A stretch of 64,000 nucleotides of DNA, taken from NCBI RefSeq assembly GCF_003368325.1, contig NZ_CP031466.1:1-64000 (forward strand). The letters run 5' to 3'. Below, piece by piece: positions 19,213 to 29,449 of this stretch. Both the position numbers and the translations under genes were made by a program. The DNA comes from Paraburkholderia caffeinilytica. GTDB lineage: Bacteria > Pseudomonadota > Gammaproteobacteria > Burkholderiales > Burkholderiaceae. The notes below the pieces were generated by a model. It did no database searches and was not told the DNA's origin. It saw only the letters and a program-made list of their open reading frames with translations. Each line of letters begins with the position of its first letter. Within the stretch, counting starts at the first letter, position 1.

Positions 19213-22200
19213 TCATACCTCGGACGCTACTCCATACCCACCGCCACCCGGCGTCTGAATCACGAAAACATCGCCGGCATTCATCTGTACCTGGTGACGC
19301 GCGCCGAAGGTTTCCTGCGCGGACGAACCCGCTCGTTCGACCCAGTTGACGCCGAGCTTGCCCGGCGATCCGCCAGCCATGCCGAACGGCGCCACCCGCC
19401 GTCGGTTCGACAGAATCACGGCGGTCATCGGTTCGAGGAAGCGGACTCGCCGTTCGGTACCGTCGCCGCCTCGCCATTGCCCATCGCCGCCGCTGCCGTG
19501 ACGCACCCGGAAGTCATCAAGGCGAACCGGGAAGCGCCATTCGAGCACTTCGGGATCGGTGAGCCGCGAGTTGGTCATGTGGGTTTGCACCGCGCTGCAA
19601 CCCGCCGACGACGCACTGGCTCCGGCGCCACCGCAGATGGTCTCGTAGTACTGGTAGTGATCGTTGCCGAACGTGAAGTTGTTCATCGTGCCCTGGGCGC
19701 CCGCCATGACGCCAAGCGCGCCGTAGAGCGCATCGGTCACGACTTGTGACGTCTCGACGTTACCGGCGACCACCGCGGCCGGATAGCGCGGGTTGAGCAT
19801 CGAGCCCACGGGAATGCGAACGTCCAGAGGTTTCAGACAACCCGCGTTGAGCGGAATGTCATCGTCGACCAGCGTGCGGAATACGTACAGCACGGCCGCC
19901 TTGCAGATGGCGGAGGGCGCGTTGTAGTTATTCGGTTGCTGTTCGCTCGTGCCGGCGAAGTCGATAACGGCCGAGCGCGCCTCGCGGTCGATCGACACGG
20001 CGACGACGATCTTCGCCCCGTCGTCGAGCTCGTATTCGAAGCGTCCGTCCCTGAGCACCGACAGCGTGCGCCGCACGACCTCCTCGGCGTTGTCCTGCAC
20101 GTGCTGCATGTACGCCTGCACCACGTCGAGGCCAAACTGCCTGCACATGCGGTCGAGTTCCTGCGCGCCCTTCGTGCACGCGGCGATCTGCGCCCGCAAA
20201 TCGGCAATGTTCTGTTCGACGTTTCGAACCGGATAACGACCCGAGGCGAGCAACTCGCGCATTTCGTCTTCGAGGAAGCGGCCCTGCGCGACAAGTTGGA
20301 CGTTATCGAGCAGGACGCCTTCCTGATCGACGTGCGTCGAGTCAGGTGGCATCGAACCCGGTGAAATGCCGCCGATATCCGCGTGATGGCCGCGCGCCGC
20401 GACATAGAACGTCGGCGCCGCGTGCTCCTCGACGAAGACCGGCATGACCACCGTCACGTCCGGCAGATGCGTGCCGCCGCCATACGGCGCGTTGAGCACG
20501 TAGACATCGCCAGACTGCATGGTGCCCCCACGTCGCTCGATGATGGTCTGCACGCTCTCGCCCATCGAGCCGAGGTGGACCGGCATGTGCGGCGCGTTGG
20601 CGATCAGGTTGCCGTCCGCGTCGAAAAGCGCGCACGAGAAGTCGAGACGTTCCTTGATGTTGACCGAGTACGACGTGTTCGCGAGCGTCACACCCATCTG
20701 CTCGGCAATCGACATGAACAGGTTGTTGAACACTTCGAGCAAGACCGGATCGGCTTCGGTGCCGATCGCATGACGGTTCACGAGCGCGCCCGTGCGGTTG
20801 ACCACCAGGTGATTGTGCCGGCTGACCTCGACTTGCCAGCCCGGTTCGATCACGGTCGTTCCGGTCTTTTCGCTGACGATGGCTGGTCCGTCGATACGCG
20901 CGCCGGGCGCCAGCGAATCGCGATCGAACACGGGTGTGTCGTGCCACTCGCCGCCTGAAAACACATGTGTCATGGCGAGCGGTTCAGGATTCGCGGAAGC
21001 ACTCTCGGCGAGGGGCCAATGTTCGTCCTCGACCTCGTGCGCCTGGCCGATCGCCTCCACGGCAACGGCTTCGATCACCAGCGCCTTGTTCGGCATCAGG
21101 AACCCGTAACGGGCGCGGTACAAACGCTCGAACGTCTCGACAATGGCCGGCGCGTCGCGGCTGAATTCGATCTCCAGTGCAGTGTCGGTACCGTCGTATT
21201 TGACGTGGAGCGTGCGGCGCAGCGTGATGCGGTCCCTTGCGATGCGCTGCTCGGCGACTTCGCTTTCCGCCGCGGCGCCCAGCGAAGCGAACGTTTCCTC
21301 GCAGGCGGCGAGCGATGCCGCGTCGAGGCGCGTTTCGACTGCCAGTTGGCGCAGTGCGCGCACGTCAGCGAGACCCATGCCGTAGGCCGACAACACGCCT
21401 GCGAGCGGATGGATGAACACACGCGTCATGCCGAGCGCATCCGCGACGAGGCACGCATGCTGACCGCCTGCGCCGCCGAAGCACGCGAGCGTGTACTTCG
21501 TCACGTCGTAGCCGCGCTGCACTGAGATCTGCTTGATCGCATTCGCCATGTTCTCAACGGCAATCTTCAGAAAGCCCTCGGCGATTTCGGCCGGTGAGCG
21601 CGCGAAGCCCGTCGCATCCTCAACCTGCGCCGCAACTTCCACGAACTTGTGCTGTACGACGGCGGCATCCAGCGGCAGGTTGCCTTCAGGTCCAAACACG
21701 TGGGGAAACCACTGCGCGCTGATCTTGCCGGTCATCACGTTGCAGTCGGTGACGGTCAGCGGGCCGCCGCGCCGATACGACGCTGGACCGGGATTCGCCG
21801 CCGCGCTCTCGGGGCCCACGCGCAAGCGCGCGCCGTCGAAACTGCAGATCGACCCGCCGCCAGCCGCAACGGTATGGATTTTCATCATCGGCGCGCGGAT
21901 GCGAACGCCCGCCACTTCCGTGGCGAACTCGCGTTCGTACTCGCCCGCGTAGTGCGTCACATCGGTCGATGTGCCGCCCATGTCGAAGCCGATGATCGAT
22001 TCGAAGCCCGCGAGCTTCGACACCTGCGCCGCTCCCACGATGCCGCCTGCGGGGCCGGACAGGATCGCGTCCTTGCCCTGGAAGCGATGCGCGTCGGTGA
22101 GGCCGCCATTGCTCTGCATGAACTGCAACGGAACAGCGCCCAGATCGCCTTCGACTTGCTGAACGTAGTGGCGCAGAATCGGCGAGAGATACGCGTCGAC

Positions 22201-22860
22201 GACGGTCGTGTCGCCGCGCGAGACCAGCTTCATCAGCGGGCTGACTTCATGACTCACCGAGATCTGCGTATAGCCGATGTCCTGCGCGATTTCCTTGAGC
22301 CTGCGTTCATGTTCGGCGTACCGGTAACCGTGCATCAGCACGATTGCGCATGAACGGATTCCATTTTCGTAGGCCTGTCGCAACGCAGCCTGCGCCTGCC
22401 TCGTATCGAGTTCGCGCACCACTTCGCCATGCGCGCCGATCCGCTCGTCGATTTCCACCACGCGCTCGTACAGCAGCGTTGGCAACTCGATGTTGCGCAC
22501 GAACAGCTTCGGACGGCTTTGGTAGGCGATCCGCAGCGCGTCTGCAAAGCCCCTGGTAATCGCGAGCACGGTAGGCGCGCCCTTGCGTTCGAGCAGTGCG
22601 TTGGTGGCGACCGTCGTGCCCATCCGTACGCTATCGATCAGATGTGCCGGCACGGGCTCGTGGGCCGCGACGCCCAGCAGGTCGCGAATGCCTTGCACCG
22701 CCGAATCGCGATATCGCTCGGGATTCTCCGACAGCACCTTGTGCGTGACGATCTGCCCATCGGGGCGGCGCGCGACGACGTCGGTGAACGTGCCTCCGCG
22801 GTCGATCCAGAATTGCCAGCGGCGATCACGCGGTAGCTGAGTGTCGGCTTGATGTGTCAT
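19213..22860 (-). CDS. oplAH: 5-oxoprolinase, fused hydantoinase A/B type
   Basis: This is a 1215-residue protein, the usual length of ATP-dependent 5-oxoprolinase, which opens 5-oxo-L-proline to L-glutamate. Residues 1-215 are the HydA N-terminal domain ([17 protein letters not shown]), about 230-530 the HydA ATPase-like domain ([22 protein letters not shown]), and about 700-1210 the HydB domain ([35 protein letters not shown]). The start follows GGAGATA. The stop is 31 bases before the end of the permease gap, so the three genes form an operon. Related acetone or hydantoin enzymes share the fold, but the adjacent D-glutamate cyclase-like gene favours oxoproline. Confidence 0.88.
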   Translation of the reverse strand: MTHQADTQLPRDRRWQFWIDRGGTFTDVVARRPDGQIVTHKVLSENPERYRDSAVQGIRDLLGVAAHEPVPAHLIDSVRMGTTVATNALLERKGAPTVLAITRGFADALRIAYQSRPKLFVRNIELPTLLYERVVEIDERIGAHGEVVRELDTRQAQAALRQAYENGIRSCAIVLMHGYRYAEHERRLKEIAQDIGYTQISVSHEVSPLMKLVSRGDTTVVDAYLSPILRHYVQQVEGDLGAVPLQFMQSNGGLTDAHRFQGKDAILSGPAGGIVGAAQVSKLAGFESIIGFDMGGTSTDVTHYAGEYEREFATEVAGVRIRAPMMKIHTVAAGGGSICSFDGARLRVGPESAAANPGPASYRRGGPLTVTDCNVMTGKISAQWFPHVFGPEGNLPLDAAVVQHKFVEVAAQVEDATGFARSPAEIAEGFLKIAVENMANAIKQISVQRGYDVTKYTLACFGGAGGQHACLVADALGMTRVFIHPLAGVLSAYGMGLADVRALRQLAVETRLDAASLAACEETFASLGAAAESEVAEQRIARDRITLRRTLHVKYDGTDTALEIEFSRDAPAIVETFERLYRARYGFLMPNKALVIEAVAVEAIGQAHEVEDEHWPLAESASANPEPLAMTHVFSGGEWHDTPVFDRDSLAPGARIDGPAIVSEKTGTTVIEPGWQVEVSRHNHLVVNRTGALVNRHAIGTEADPVLLEVFNNLFMSIAEQMGVTLANTSYSVNIKERLDFSCALFDADGNLIANAPHMPVHLGSMGESVQTIIERRGGTMQSGDVYVLNAPYGGGTHLPDVTVVMPVFVEEHAAPTFYVAARGHHADIGGISPGSMPPDSTHVDQEGVLLDNVQLVAQGRFLEDEMRELLASGRYPVRNVEQNIADLRAQIAACTKGAQELDRMCRQFGLDVVQAYMQHVQDNAEEVVRRTLSVLRDGRFEYELDDGAKIVVAVSIDREARSAVIDFAGTSEQQPNNYNAPSAICKAAVLYVFRTLVDDDIPLNAGCLKPLDVRIPVGSMLNPRYPAAVVAGNVETSQVVTDALYGALGVMAGAQGTMNNFTFGNDHYQYYETICGGAGASASSAGCSAVQTHMTNSRLTDPEVLEWRFPVRLDDFRVRHGSGGDGQWRGGDGTERRVRFLEPMTAVILSNRRRVAPFGMAGGSPGKLGVNWVERAGSSAQETFGARHQVQMNAGDVFVIQTPGGGGYGVASEV

Positions 22861-22891
22861 CAGAAGATATCTCCGGTGAATGATGGGGTGC

Positions 22892-24199
22892 TCACGATTC
22901 GAGTTGCGCGCCGCGCGTTTCAGGCAGCGTCAGCGCCGCGAGAATCACGACGCCGTAGGCGGCCGCGGCGAAGGTGCCGATCGCGACGCCGAGCGTCATT
23001 TTTTGCGCGACGAAACCGATCAGAAACGGGAAGGTCGCGCCGACGGCGCGGCCGAAGTTGTAGCAGAAGCCCTGGCCCGAGCCGCGAATCCGCGTGGGGA
23101 AGAGTTCGGTCATGAACGCGCCCATCCCGGCGAAGATGCCCGAGGCGAAGAAGCCGAGCGGGAAGCCGAGCACGAGCAGCAGCGCGTTGCTCATCGGCAC
23201 GCGGGTATAGACGAGAGCGATCGCCATCGAGGCAATCGAGAACGCGATGAAATTGAGCTTGCGGCCAAAGCGGTCGCTGAGAAAGGCGCCGCACAGGTAG
23301 CCCGCATACGAGCCGGCGATGATGACCGCGAGATAGCCGCCCGTGCCGACCACGCTCAGGTGCTGTTCGGTCTTGAGGTACGTCGGCAGCCAGGTGGTGA
23401 TCGCGTAATAGCCGCCTTGCGTGCCCGTGGCGAGGATCGCGGTGCGCAGCGTCGTCAGCCAGACGCCGGGGCCGAAGATCTCGAAGAACGAACTCGTGTT
23501 GCCGGCTTCGGCGTCACGCTGCTTTTGTTGCAGATGAACTTCCGGTTCCTCGACGAAACGGCGAATGAAGATCACGAACGGCGCGGGCAACACGCCGAGC
23601 GCGAACAATGCGCGCCATGCGATATCGCCGGGCAGCAGCGAAAACACCAGCGTATAGAGTCCCGCCGACGCCGCCCAGCCGATCGCCCAGCCCGCCTGCA
23701 CCATGCCGACCGCCTTGCCGCGATCGCGCGGCCGGATTACCTCGCCGATCAGCACCGCGCCCGCGGTCCATTCACCGCCGAAGCCGAAACCCATCAAACC
23801 GCGCGCGATCAGAAGCTGGCTGTAGTTCTGCGCGAACGCGCAGAGCAGCGTGAAAAAGGCGAACCAGACGATGGTGATCTGCAGCGTCTTCACCCGGCCG
23901 ATGCGGTCGGAAAGAATGCCTGCGACCCAGCCGCCGAGCGCGGAGGTCAGTAGTGTGACCGTGCCGATCAGGCCGGCTTCGCCCCTGCTGAGACTCCACG
24001 TGGCGATCAGCGTCGGAATCACGAAGCTAAGGAATTGCGTGTCCATCGCATCGAGCGCATAGCCGACCTTGCAGCTCCAGAATGCCCGCCGCTCGCTCGC
24101 GTTGGTGTGCCGGTACCAGCCGAACATGCCGCGGCTCGCGGTGGTGTCCGCCATTGCGTCGTCGACGGGCGTGCCTGCGTATTGCGCTTCCGTATTCAT
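22892..24199 (-). CDS. MFS transporter, probably for 5-oxoproline or a related acid
   Basis: This 435-residue protein has twelve predicted membrane helices. The start is at 24199 behind AGGAGA; an extension to 24223 lacks a site. The loop between helices 2 and 3 has the MFS signature GWVAGILSDRIGRVKTLQ, and a matching loop after helix 8 reads LSDRFGRKLNFIAF. It resembles the metabolite:H+ symporter group (sialate, benzoate and niacin type carriers). It lies between the 5-oxoprolinase and the D-glutamate cyclase-like gene on one strand, so uptake of the pathway substrate is the natural inference. The true substrate is not shown by the sequence. Confidence 0.88.
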   Translation of the reverse strand: MNTEAQYAGTPVDDAMADTTASRGMFGWYRHTNASERRAFWSCKVGYALDAMDTQFLSFVIPTLIATWSLSRGEAGLIGTVTLLTSALGGWVAGILSDRIGRVKTLQITIVWFAFFTLLCAFAQNYSQLLIARGLMGFGFGGEWTAGAVLIGEVIRPRDRGKAVGMVQAGWAIGWAASAGLYTLVFSLLPGDIAWRALFALGVLPAPFVIFIRRFVEEPEVHLQQKQRDAEAGNTSSFFEIFGPGVWLTTLRTAILATGTQGGYYAITTWLPTYLKTEQHLSVVGTGGYLAVIIAGSYAGYLCGAFLSDRFGRKLNFIAFSIASMAIALVYTRVPMSNALLLVLGFPLGFFASGIFAGMGAFMTELFPTRIRGSGQGFCYNFGRAVGATFPFLIGFVAQKMTLGVAIGTFAAAAYGVVILAALTLPETRGAQLES

Positions 24200-24231
24200 G
24201 TGTTTCTCCTGTGATGCGGCCAATCCGGGCG

Positions 24232-25002
24232 TCAGAACACCGCGAGCGATGCGTTGGGGATGTCGGTGACCAGCATGTGGCCAGGCCGATGCGCGATCGC
24301 GAACGGCAGCCGCGCGCTTTCAATGGCGCTTTGAGGCGTCACGCCGCAGGCCCAGAAAACCGGCAGTTCGTGTTCATGGATCGATACCGGATCGCCGAAA
24401 TCCGGGCTCGACAGATCTTCGATGCCAAGTACCGCCGGATTGCCGATGTGCACCGGCGCGCCATGCACCGCGGGAAACCGGCTCGTGACCTGCACGGCAC
24501 GGATCGCATGGGGGCCGCTCATCGGCCGCATGGAGACGACGAGCTGGCCGCCGAACCGTCCCGCCGCCTGGTTCGCAATGTGGGTGCGGTACATCGGCAC
24601 GTTCACACCTTCGTCGACGTGGCGCAGCGGAATGCGTTCGCGCGCGAGCATCTGTTCGAACGAGAACGAGCAGCCGATCGCGAACACGACCAGATCGTCG
24701 CGCCAAACCTCGCGGATATCGGAAGGCTGCTCGCACAGCACGCCGTCGCGATAGACGTTGTAGCCGGGCACGTCGGTGCGGATATCGAGGTCGCGACCCA
24801 GCACCGGCAGATCGAATTGTCCCGGTTCGCCGACGCCGAGCAGCGGGCAGGCTTTCGGATTGCGCAGGCAGAAGCGCATGAAATCCTCGGCGTAGGCGCT
24901 CGGCAGAATGGCGAGGTTGGCCTGCGCGAAGTCGCCGCAATAGCCGGCCGTAGGCCCCGAGAATGTCTTGCTGCGAACTTGCTGGCGAAAGGTGTGCGGC
25001 AT
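24232..25002 (-). CDS. D-glutamate cyclase-like putative hydro-lyase (DUF1445)
   Basis: This 256-residue protein matches the DUF1445/YcsI-type putative hydro-lyase family, one branch of which converts D-glutamate to 5-oxo-D-proline. Visible family features include [17 protein letters not shown] near the N-terminus, [30 protein letters not shown] and [16 protein letters not shown]. It is the first gene of the operon and is followed by the permease and the oxoprolinase, which fits degradation of D-glutamate through 5-oxoproline. The family also includes members with other or unknown activity. Confidence 0.82.
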   Translation of the reverse strand: MPHTFRQQVRSKTFSGPTAGYCGDFAQANLAILPSAYAEDFMRFCLRNPKACPLLGVGEPGQFDLPVLGRDLDIRTDVPGYNVYRDGVLCEQPSDIREVWRDDLVVFAIGCSFSFEQMLARERIPLRHVDEGVNVPMYRTHIANQAAGRFGGQLVVSMRPMSGPHAIRAVQVTSRFPAVHGAPVHIGNPAVLGIEDLSSPDFGDPVSIHEHELPVFWACGVTPQSAIESARLPFAIAHRPGHMLVTDIPNASLAVF

Positions 25003-25361
25003 GACGGCGATTCCGTTCGTGAGTGCGATGGCGTGCAGATTAGGGCCAACAAAATAGCTGCGCCAGCGAGTTATTCGTGCCGCTGGCGTTCAGGTTTTCT
25101 TAACGGTCTTGTGCGGGTTTTTACGTAGCCGGTCGTTGGGTGCACATCGGGAGGAGCGCGTGGTCGGTGGCTTGAAAACCTTTGCCGACAGGCCTTACAG
25201 GGGGGGCGTGGCAAAGCTGCGTTCATGCATGGCGAATACCATGCGTCGTTTCGGCATAACGGCCATAAAGGCACTCCGTTTCGTATAAATGGAGCTTTTT
25301 GTTAAGGCATACTACGAACAGAAACAATGAAGGAATCCGCCCCAGTCTTCAGGCATAACCT
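25003..25361. promoter_or_regulatory. Divergent control region of the oxoproline operon
   Basis: This 359-base gap separates the minus-strand catabolic operon from the plus-strand LysR gene, the usual layout when a LysR protein controls its neighbour. It contains no supported gene. An AT-rich stretch at about 25,270-25,330 is the likely promoter zone for the regulator. I could not pin down a LysR T-N11-A site. Confidence 0.45.
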
Positions 25362-26294
25362 ATGAACACGCGCTTTCTCGAAACCTTCGTGACGCTTGCC
25401 CAGCTCGAAAGCTTTCGGGCGACGGCGCGTGTGCTGCACGCGACACCGGCCACGATCTCGCTGCGTATCCGCTCACTGGAGGACGAACTCAAGACGGAAC
25501 TCGTCGACCGCTCGACAACGAGCTTCCGGCTGACACCGTCGGGCCAGAATCTGCTCGGGCCCGCGAAGAACGTCGTCAATGCCACGCGCACATTGCGGGA
25601 GGCCGCGGGCCAGGAAATCGTGGTTGGCGGCAAGCTGCGCCTGGGCGTCATCGAGACCGTAGTGCACAGCTGGCTCGCGCACTACGTCACCCAGCTGAAC
25701 GCGAGCTTTCCACGGCTCGAAGTGGACCTGACCGTCGATTCGAGTTCGGTGTTGCAACGGCGTCTGCTGAGCGGCGAGCTCGACCTCGTAATACGGGTCG
25801 AGGGCATCGACAGTACGAAGATTGTCTCCAGCGCGATCGCCAGTTATCCGGTTCGGTGGATCGCGAAACGGGGCTTGTTGTCCAGGCGCGCCGAAGGGCT
25901 CGCGCTGCGCGTGCTGGAGCGTCCGGTTCTGACCTTCGGGCGCGGCACGGCGCCGCAAGTCGCGCTCGAGAGCATCGTTCATGCGCTCGCGCAGCAACTC
26001 GGCATGCCGGCCGGGCAAACGCGCATCACCTGTTCGCCCTCGGTGGCCGCGATCGTTCAACTGGTTCGCGACGGCTATGGCGTCGCCGCCATTCCCGGCC
26101 TGTTCGTCGCGGAGACATTGCAAAGTGGTGAATTCATCGAGTTGCCGCTCAAACCCGTGCCCCCACCGATCATCGTGTCGATTTGCAAGCCGGTGAACGC
26201 GAGCCCGATGATTCACGCTGCCGCGAATGCGGCGCAGCTTGCGTGCTCGGCGTATTGCCAGACGCGGCGCAAGGATCTGGTCGAGGCGCTTTGA
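25362..26294 (+). CDS. LysR-family transcription regulator of oxoproline operon
   Basis: This 310-residue protein has the standard LysR size. Residues 1-60 form the winged helix-turn-helix (MNTRFLETFVTLAQLESFRA, HATPATISLRIRSLEDEL). Residues 90-295 form the periplasmic-binding-like effector domain (LRLGVIETVVHSWL, SGELDLVIRV, VRDGYGVAAIPGLFVAE). It is divergent from the cyclase-permease-oxoprolinase operon and is its likely activator, with an intermediate of that pathway as probable inducer. That is inference from layout. Confidence 0.9.
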   Translation: MNTRFLETFVTLAQLESFRATARVLHATPATISLRIRSLEDELKTELVDRSTTSFRLTPSGQNLLGPAKNVVNATRTLREAAGQEIVVGGKLRLGVIETVVHSWLAHYVTQLNASFPRLEVDLTVDSSSVLQRRLLSGELDLVIRVEGIDSTKIVSSAIASYPVRWIAKRGLLSRRAEGLALRVLERPVLTFGRGTAPQVALESIVHALAQQLGMPAGQTRITCSPSVAAIVQLVRDGYGVAAIPGLFVAETLQSGEFIELPLKPVPPPIIVSICKPVNASPMIHAAANAAQLACSAYCQTRRKDLVEAL

Positions 26295-26430
26295 CTGAGA
26301 CAGCGTGGCAGATTGATTTCGTGCGGTGAAAAAACGGTTCGTCTCGCGCCAACCTGGTTCGCTATGGGCGCGGCTCGGACGGGCCATCAGTACGATGGAT
26401 GGCTTTTTTCAATCGCGAGGGGGATTCGGA

Positions 26431-26715
26431 ATGTTGCTGCCGCGTTCATTCAACCTGACCGCTGGCGTTGCCTGCGCACTGCGGCTCGCATCTGCGAATG
26501 CGTTATCGCAACCTTGTGCAACGGCTGACGACCGCAGGAGCTTGCTGCAAGTCAGCACCCACGACGACGATGTGCGCGCCGAACGTCGCAGGGAGGAACA
26601 GCTGCGCTCAGAACGTTTGCGCTCGGATCGATTGCGTCAAGAGCGCCTGCGCGAGGGTAGTTCATCGCTGCATTGCGGCGGTCCCGTTCAACGGGCCACC
26701 TCGACGCACGGGTGA
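26431..26715 (+). CDS. Short possibly exported charged protein
   Basis: This 94-residue frame starts at ATG 26431 behind GAGGGGGA. The beginning MLLPRSFNLTAGVACALRLA may be a weak signal peptide. The middle has a charged repeat (RREEQLRSERLRSDRLRQER, with the unit LR-S/Q-E/D-R recurring). It ends by overlapping the end of the convergent subtilase by 28 bases, which weakens the case. No homology is recognised. Confidence 0.35.
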   Translation: MLLPRSFNLTAGVACALRLASANALSQPCATADDRRSLLQVSTHDDDVRAERRREEQLRSERLRSDRLRQERLREGSSSLHCGGPVQRATSTHG

Positions 26716-28097
26716 TGAAGCGCGGCAATCGCGCGGCACGCATTGATGACGCGGCCATGCTGCCGGCTCGGGCCGCTTGTCTGGTCGAGCAGCACCTCGA
26801 TCGAATGTGCGTCGAGATTCGGTTGCAACCCGAGCAGCAACGCAATGGTGCCTGTCACGTTCGCCGCCGCGAACGACGAGCCCGACACGAAGTCGTAATG
26901 TCCGCCCGGCGTGAGCGTCAGGATGTCACGGCCCGGCGCATACAGCACGTTCGAGCCTGCATCGGCTGGCGCACTGCCCGCAGCGTGAGCCGAATCGACG
27001 GCGATCACGCTCCTCACGCCGACCGGAAACGCCTTGAGGTCGCCGTCCGGCAGAACGGCCCCGACCACGATCACACCTTTTTTCACCGACAGTTCGATCA
27101 GTTGACTCAGCAGCGGGTCCGCCGGCCCGCCCAGACTCAGGTTGATGATCTGTGCGTGCGCCTCGAGCGCCGACTGGATCGCTTCGGCGAGTGTGAACGA
27201 ATTGCACCGCGAAGTCCCGCTGCGATTGTCCGCTTGCCAGCAGGCCTTGACCGCGATCACTTTCGCGTGCGGCGCGACGCCTTCGATGCCGGCGCTGCCG
27301 TCCGGGCCGCCGGCGCGATCCGCCGCGATGACGCCCGCGACCGCGGTGCCGTGCTGGTCGCGATTGAATTGCTGCCAGTCCTCGTCGACGAAATTGCGGG
27401 TCCCGGCAATGCGGCCGTGCAGATCGGGGTGGGTGGTGTCGACGCCGGTGTCGATCACCGCGACGCGCACCGAATCGCCGCGTGTGACCTTTTGCGCAGC
27501 GTCCGCGCCGATCTCGCGAAAACCCTGCTGCAAGTCGGTATAGCCGCTGCCATGCGGCGCCTCGCCGAGCAGATCGAAGGTCTGTAACGGCTGCGCGAGA
27601 CGCACGCGAGGATCGGCAGCGAGCCGCGCGAGCACTTCATCGCGCCGCGCGCCGTCGGCGATCTCCAGCATCGCGCAATGCACCTTCAGCGACGGGATCG
27701 GCCACGCCGACACCTCGTGCAAGCCGTATTGCCGCGCGAGCGCAGCGACCTGAGCCCGCGCGCTGCCGCCCGGCGAATAGCCGCCAGCAGCGCCGTAGCC
27801 GGCGGCAGTCGAGCCGGCTCGCAGCATGAGCGTTTCCGGAGGATTGGCGACAGCCAGCACGATCATTCGCTCGGGACGCGCTTTCATCTGCTGCGTCGCG
27901 ACAGCGGGGTCGGGCGTCGCGGGCACGAGCGCGCACGCGGACACCGCGAAGGCGGCGCACAGGGACAGCCAGCAAAGGCACGCGCGCCGCACCATGGCGG
28001 CCCATGTGCCACTGACGCCGCGGTTCACTGCCGAACCCGCGCCGAACGGAAAATGCGGGACATAGCGGTCCTTGGGCGTCATGGCAACTCGATTCAT
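26688..28097 (-). CDS. Subtilisin-like (S8) serine protease lipoprotein
   Basis: This 469-residue protein is predicted to be exported: a hydrophobic stretch (LCWLSLCAAFAVSAC) ends in a lipobox with Cys near residue 55. The true start may be the ATG near 27995. The S8 catalytic triad is visible: Asp216 in AVIDTGVDTTHPDL, His249 in DQHGTAVAGVIA and Ser408 in VSGSSFAAANVTG. The usual GTSMAAP motif is altered, and the region that normally supplies the oxyanion Asn reads VVGAVLPDGD. It lies at the left border of the secretion cluster beside a porin-like gene. Whether it acts on secretion components is unknown. Confidence 0.85.
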   Translation of the reverse strand: MNRVAMTPKDRYVPHFPFGAGSAVNRGVSGTWAAMVRRACLCWLSLCAAFAVSACALVPATPDPAVATQQMKARPERMIVLAVANPPETLMLRAGSTAAGYGAAGGYSPGGSARAQVAALARQYGLHEVSAWPIPSLKVHCAMLEIADGARRDEVLARLAADPRVRLAQPLQTFDLLGEAPHGSGYTDLQQGFREIGADAAQKVTRGDSVRVAVIDTGVDTTHPDLHGRIAGTRNFVDEDWQQFNRDQHGTAVAGVIAADRAGGPDGSAGIEGVAPHAKVIAVKACWQADNRSGTSRCNSFTLAEAIQSALEAHAQIINLSLGGPADPLLSQLIELSVKKGVIVVGAVLPDGDLKAFPVGVRSVIAVDSAHAAGSAPADAGSNVLYAPGRDILTLTPGGHYDFVSGSSFAAANVTGTIALLLGLQPNLDAHSIEVLLDQTSGPSRQHGRVINACRAIAALHHPCVEVAR

Positions 28098-28148
28098 GAT
28101 GTAAATAGCCGTAGGTGCGCGTTGCCGGGTGAAAAGTTACGCCGCCGC

Positions 28149-28904
28149 TCAGAAATGCCAGATGACATCGGCGATCCAGCGATTGCTCGCGCCCGGCCCA
28201 AGCTTCGTCTTGGCTTCATTGTTCGTCGCGATGTACGACACGTCAAATTGCCACGCGCGAAACTGATAAGTCAGCCCGACGTTGCCGTAGACGTACCCAA
28301 GGTCGATCACCGAGTGCAGATCGTAGTAGCCGATGCCGGCCGTCGCGGTCCACCCGTGCACGAGCGGCAGGCGACCCACCAGGTCATATGAGACAGCGCG
28401 CGAAATCGGCGTCGGCCCAAAGCCGGTGTCCGGCGAGAGCGCGACCGAGGCGAACACAGAGTCGCGCCAGCCGGCGGTTAGCACCAGTTCGTCGTAGTTG
28501 AGGCGCGAGGACTGCGATCCCTGTAGGAACTGGTAGTGCGAAAGCATGGCCTGGGCGCTCCAGTCGCCGGCCAATCGCCAACCGTATCCACCGTTGGCGA
28601 CGGCTTCCGCGCCGTTGGTCGGGCTGCGAGCGGACCGGAGTGACGCCACGGACGCGCCCGCAAAGAAGCCGTTGCCCGGATACCAGTTGGCCCCCGCACT
28701 GACCGACGGCTGCCCGTTTCCGATGTCCATGCCGCGGGTGACCTTGTTGGTGGTGATGCCCGCCTCGAACTGCCAGTCGTCGCTTGTGGCAGTGGCGGGT
28801 GCGGATAAAACTGCAAGCGTGACGAGCGCAGTGCAGCATCGAAGCATGCCGGGCAAGCAGGCTGCCACGCGGCAACGCGGGGACGAAGGACGCTGCAACT
28901 CCAT
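28149..28904 (-). CDS. TorF-family putative outer membrane porin
   Basis: This 251-residue protein has an N-terminal signal (LVTLAVLSAPATATS). It then has alternating beta strands, ending in ADVIWHF, the terminal aromatic residue typical of outer-membrane barrels. DDWQFEAGITTNKVTRGMD, FAGASVASL and WQFDVSYIATNNEAKTKLG resemble the TorF/TIGR02001 family of putative porins. It is 51 bases upstream of the subtilase on the same strand and may be co-transcribed. Function is otherwise unknown. Confidence 0.78.
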   Translation of the reverse strand: MELQRPSSPRCRVAACLPGMLRCCTALVTLAVLSAPATATSDDWQFEAGITTNKVTRGMDIGNGQPSVSAGANWYPGNGFFAGASVASLRSARSPTNGAEAVANGGYGWRLAGDWSAQAMLSHYQFLQGSQSSRLNYDELVLTAGWRDSVFASVALSPDTGFGPTPISRAVSYDLVGRLPLVHGWTATAGIGYYDLHSVIDLGYVYGNVGLTYQFRAWQFDVSYIATNNEAKTKLGPGASNRWIADVIWHF

Positions 28905-29449
28905 ATTGTTCGTTCACGTTCCGGTAGATCGGGGACTGTGACCGTGGTCAAGCCATCTGAACGACCCGGCGCGGCGCCGCGCCGCTGCCAGGATCGTGCC
29001 AATCCTAACCGATAAACGTGAACGGACAAATTTGCTCGCGATCTGCCGGAGTGAAATTGGAAATATGACCGTAAGTGACGTCGACCGTGAGCGGAGTTGC
29101 GAACGACCGAAGAAATTTGTCGGCAAGCCACGATGCACGATACGAGCGCCGCAACCATGTCGACGCGAGCAATAGAAGCCTGGTCAGGATGCACGGATTC
29201 TCATGTCAGTGCATCCTGACCGCTTTGTAGGGGTGTGCCGACGCGTGCGCCGCGATGCGCCGTGGCTGCGAGGGTTCAGCGATATGCGCATGCCCGCCAC
29301 GCGACGGGGCGCGTGGGCAAGACGCCGGACCGCCGGCGCGGCAGCGCATCCGGTTTCGCTCCCGGAGGCACTTACCGGAACCGGGACCGAGAACGATCCA
29401 ACCCGTCCGTATGAACGATTCATTGACATCAGGCCGACCAGGAGAAGAC
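28905..29449. other. Regulatory gap upstream of HrpG-like regulator 1
   Basis: This 545-base gap separates the porin gene from the divergent regulator. It contains a perfect 12-bp inverted repeat (listed separately) and no supported gene or hrpII box. Absence of an hrpII box is expected, since HrpG acts above HrpB. Confidence 0.4.
29183..29220. repeat. Perfect 12-bp inverted repeat upstream of hrpG-like gene
   Basis: GTCAGGATGCAC (29183-29194) and GTGCATCCTGAC (29209-29220) are perfect complements around a 14-base spacer. No T run follows, and it lies 230 bases ahead of the regulator start. It is either an operator for a dimeric protein or an RNA hairpin. Confidence 0.55.
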
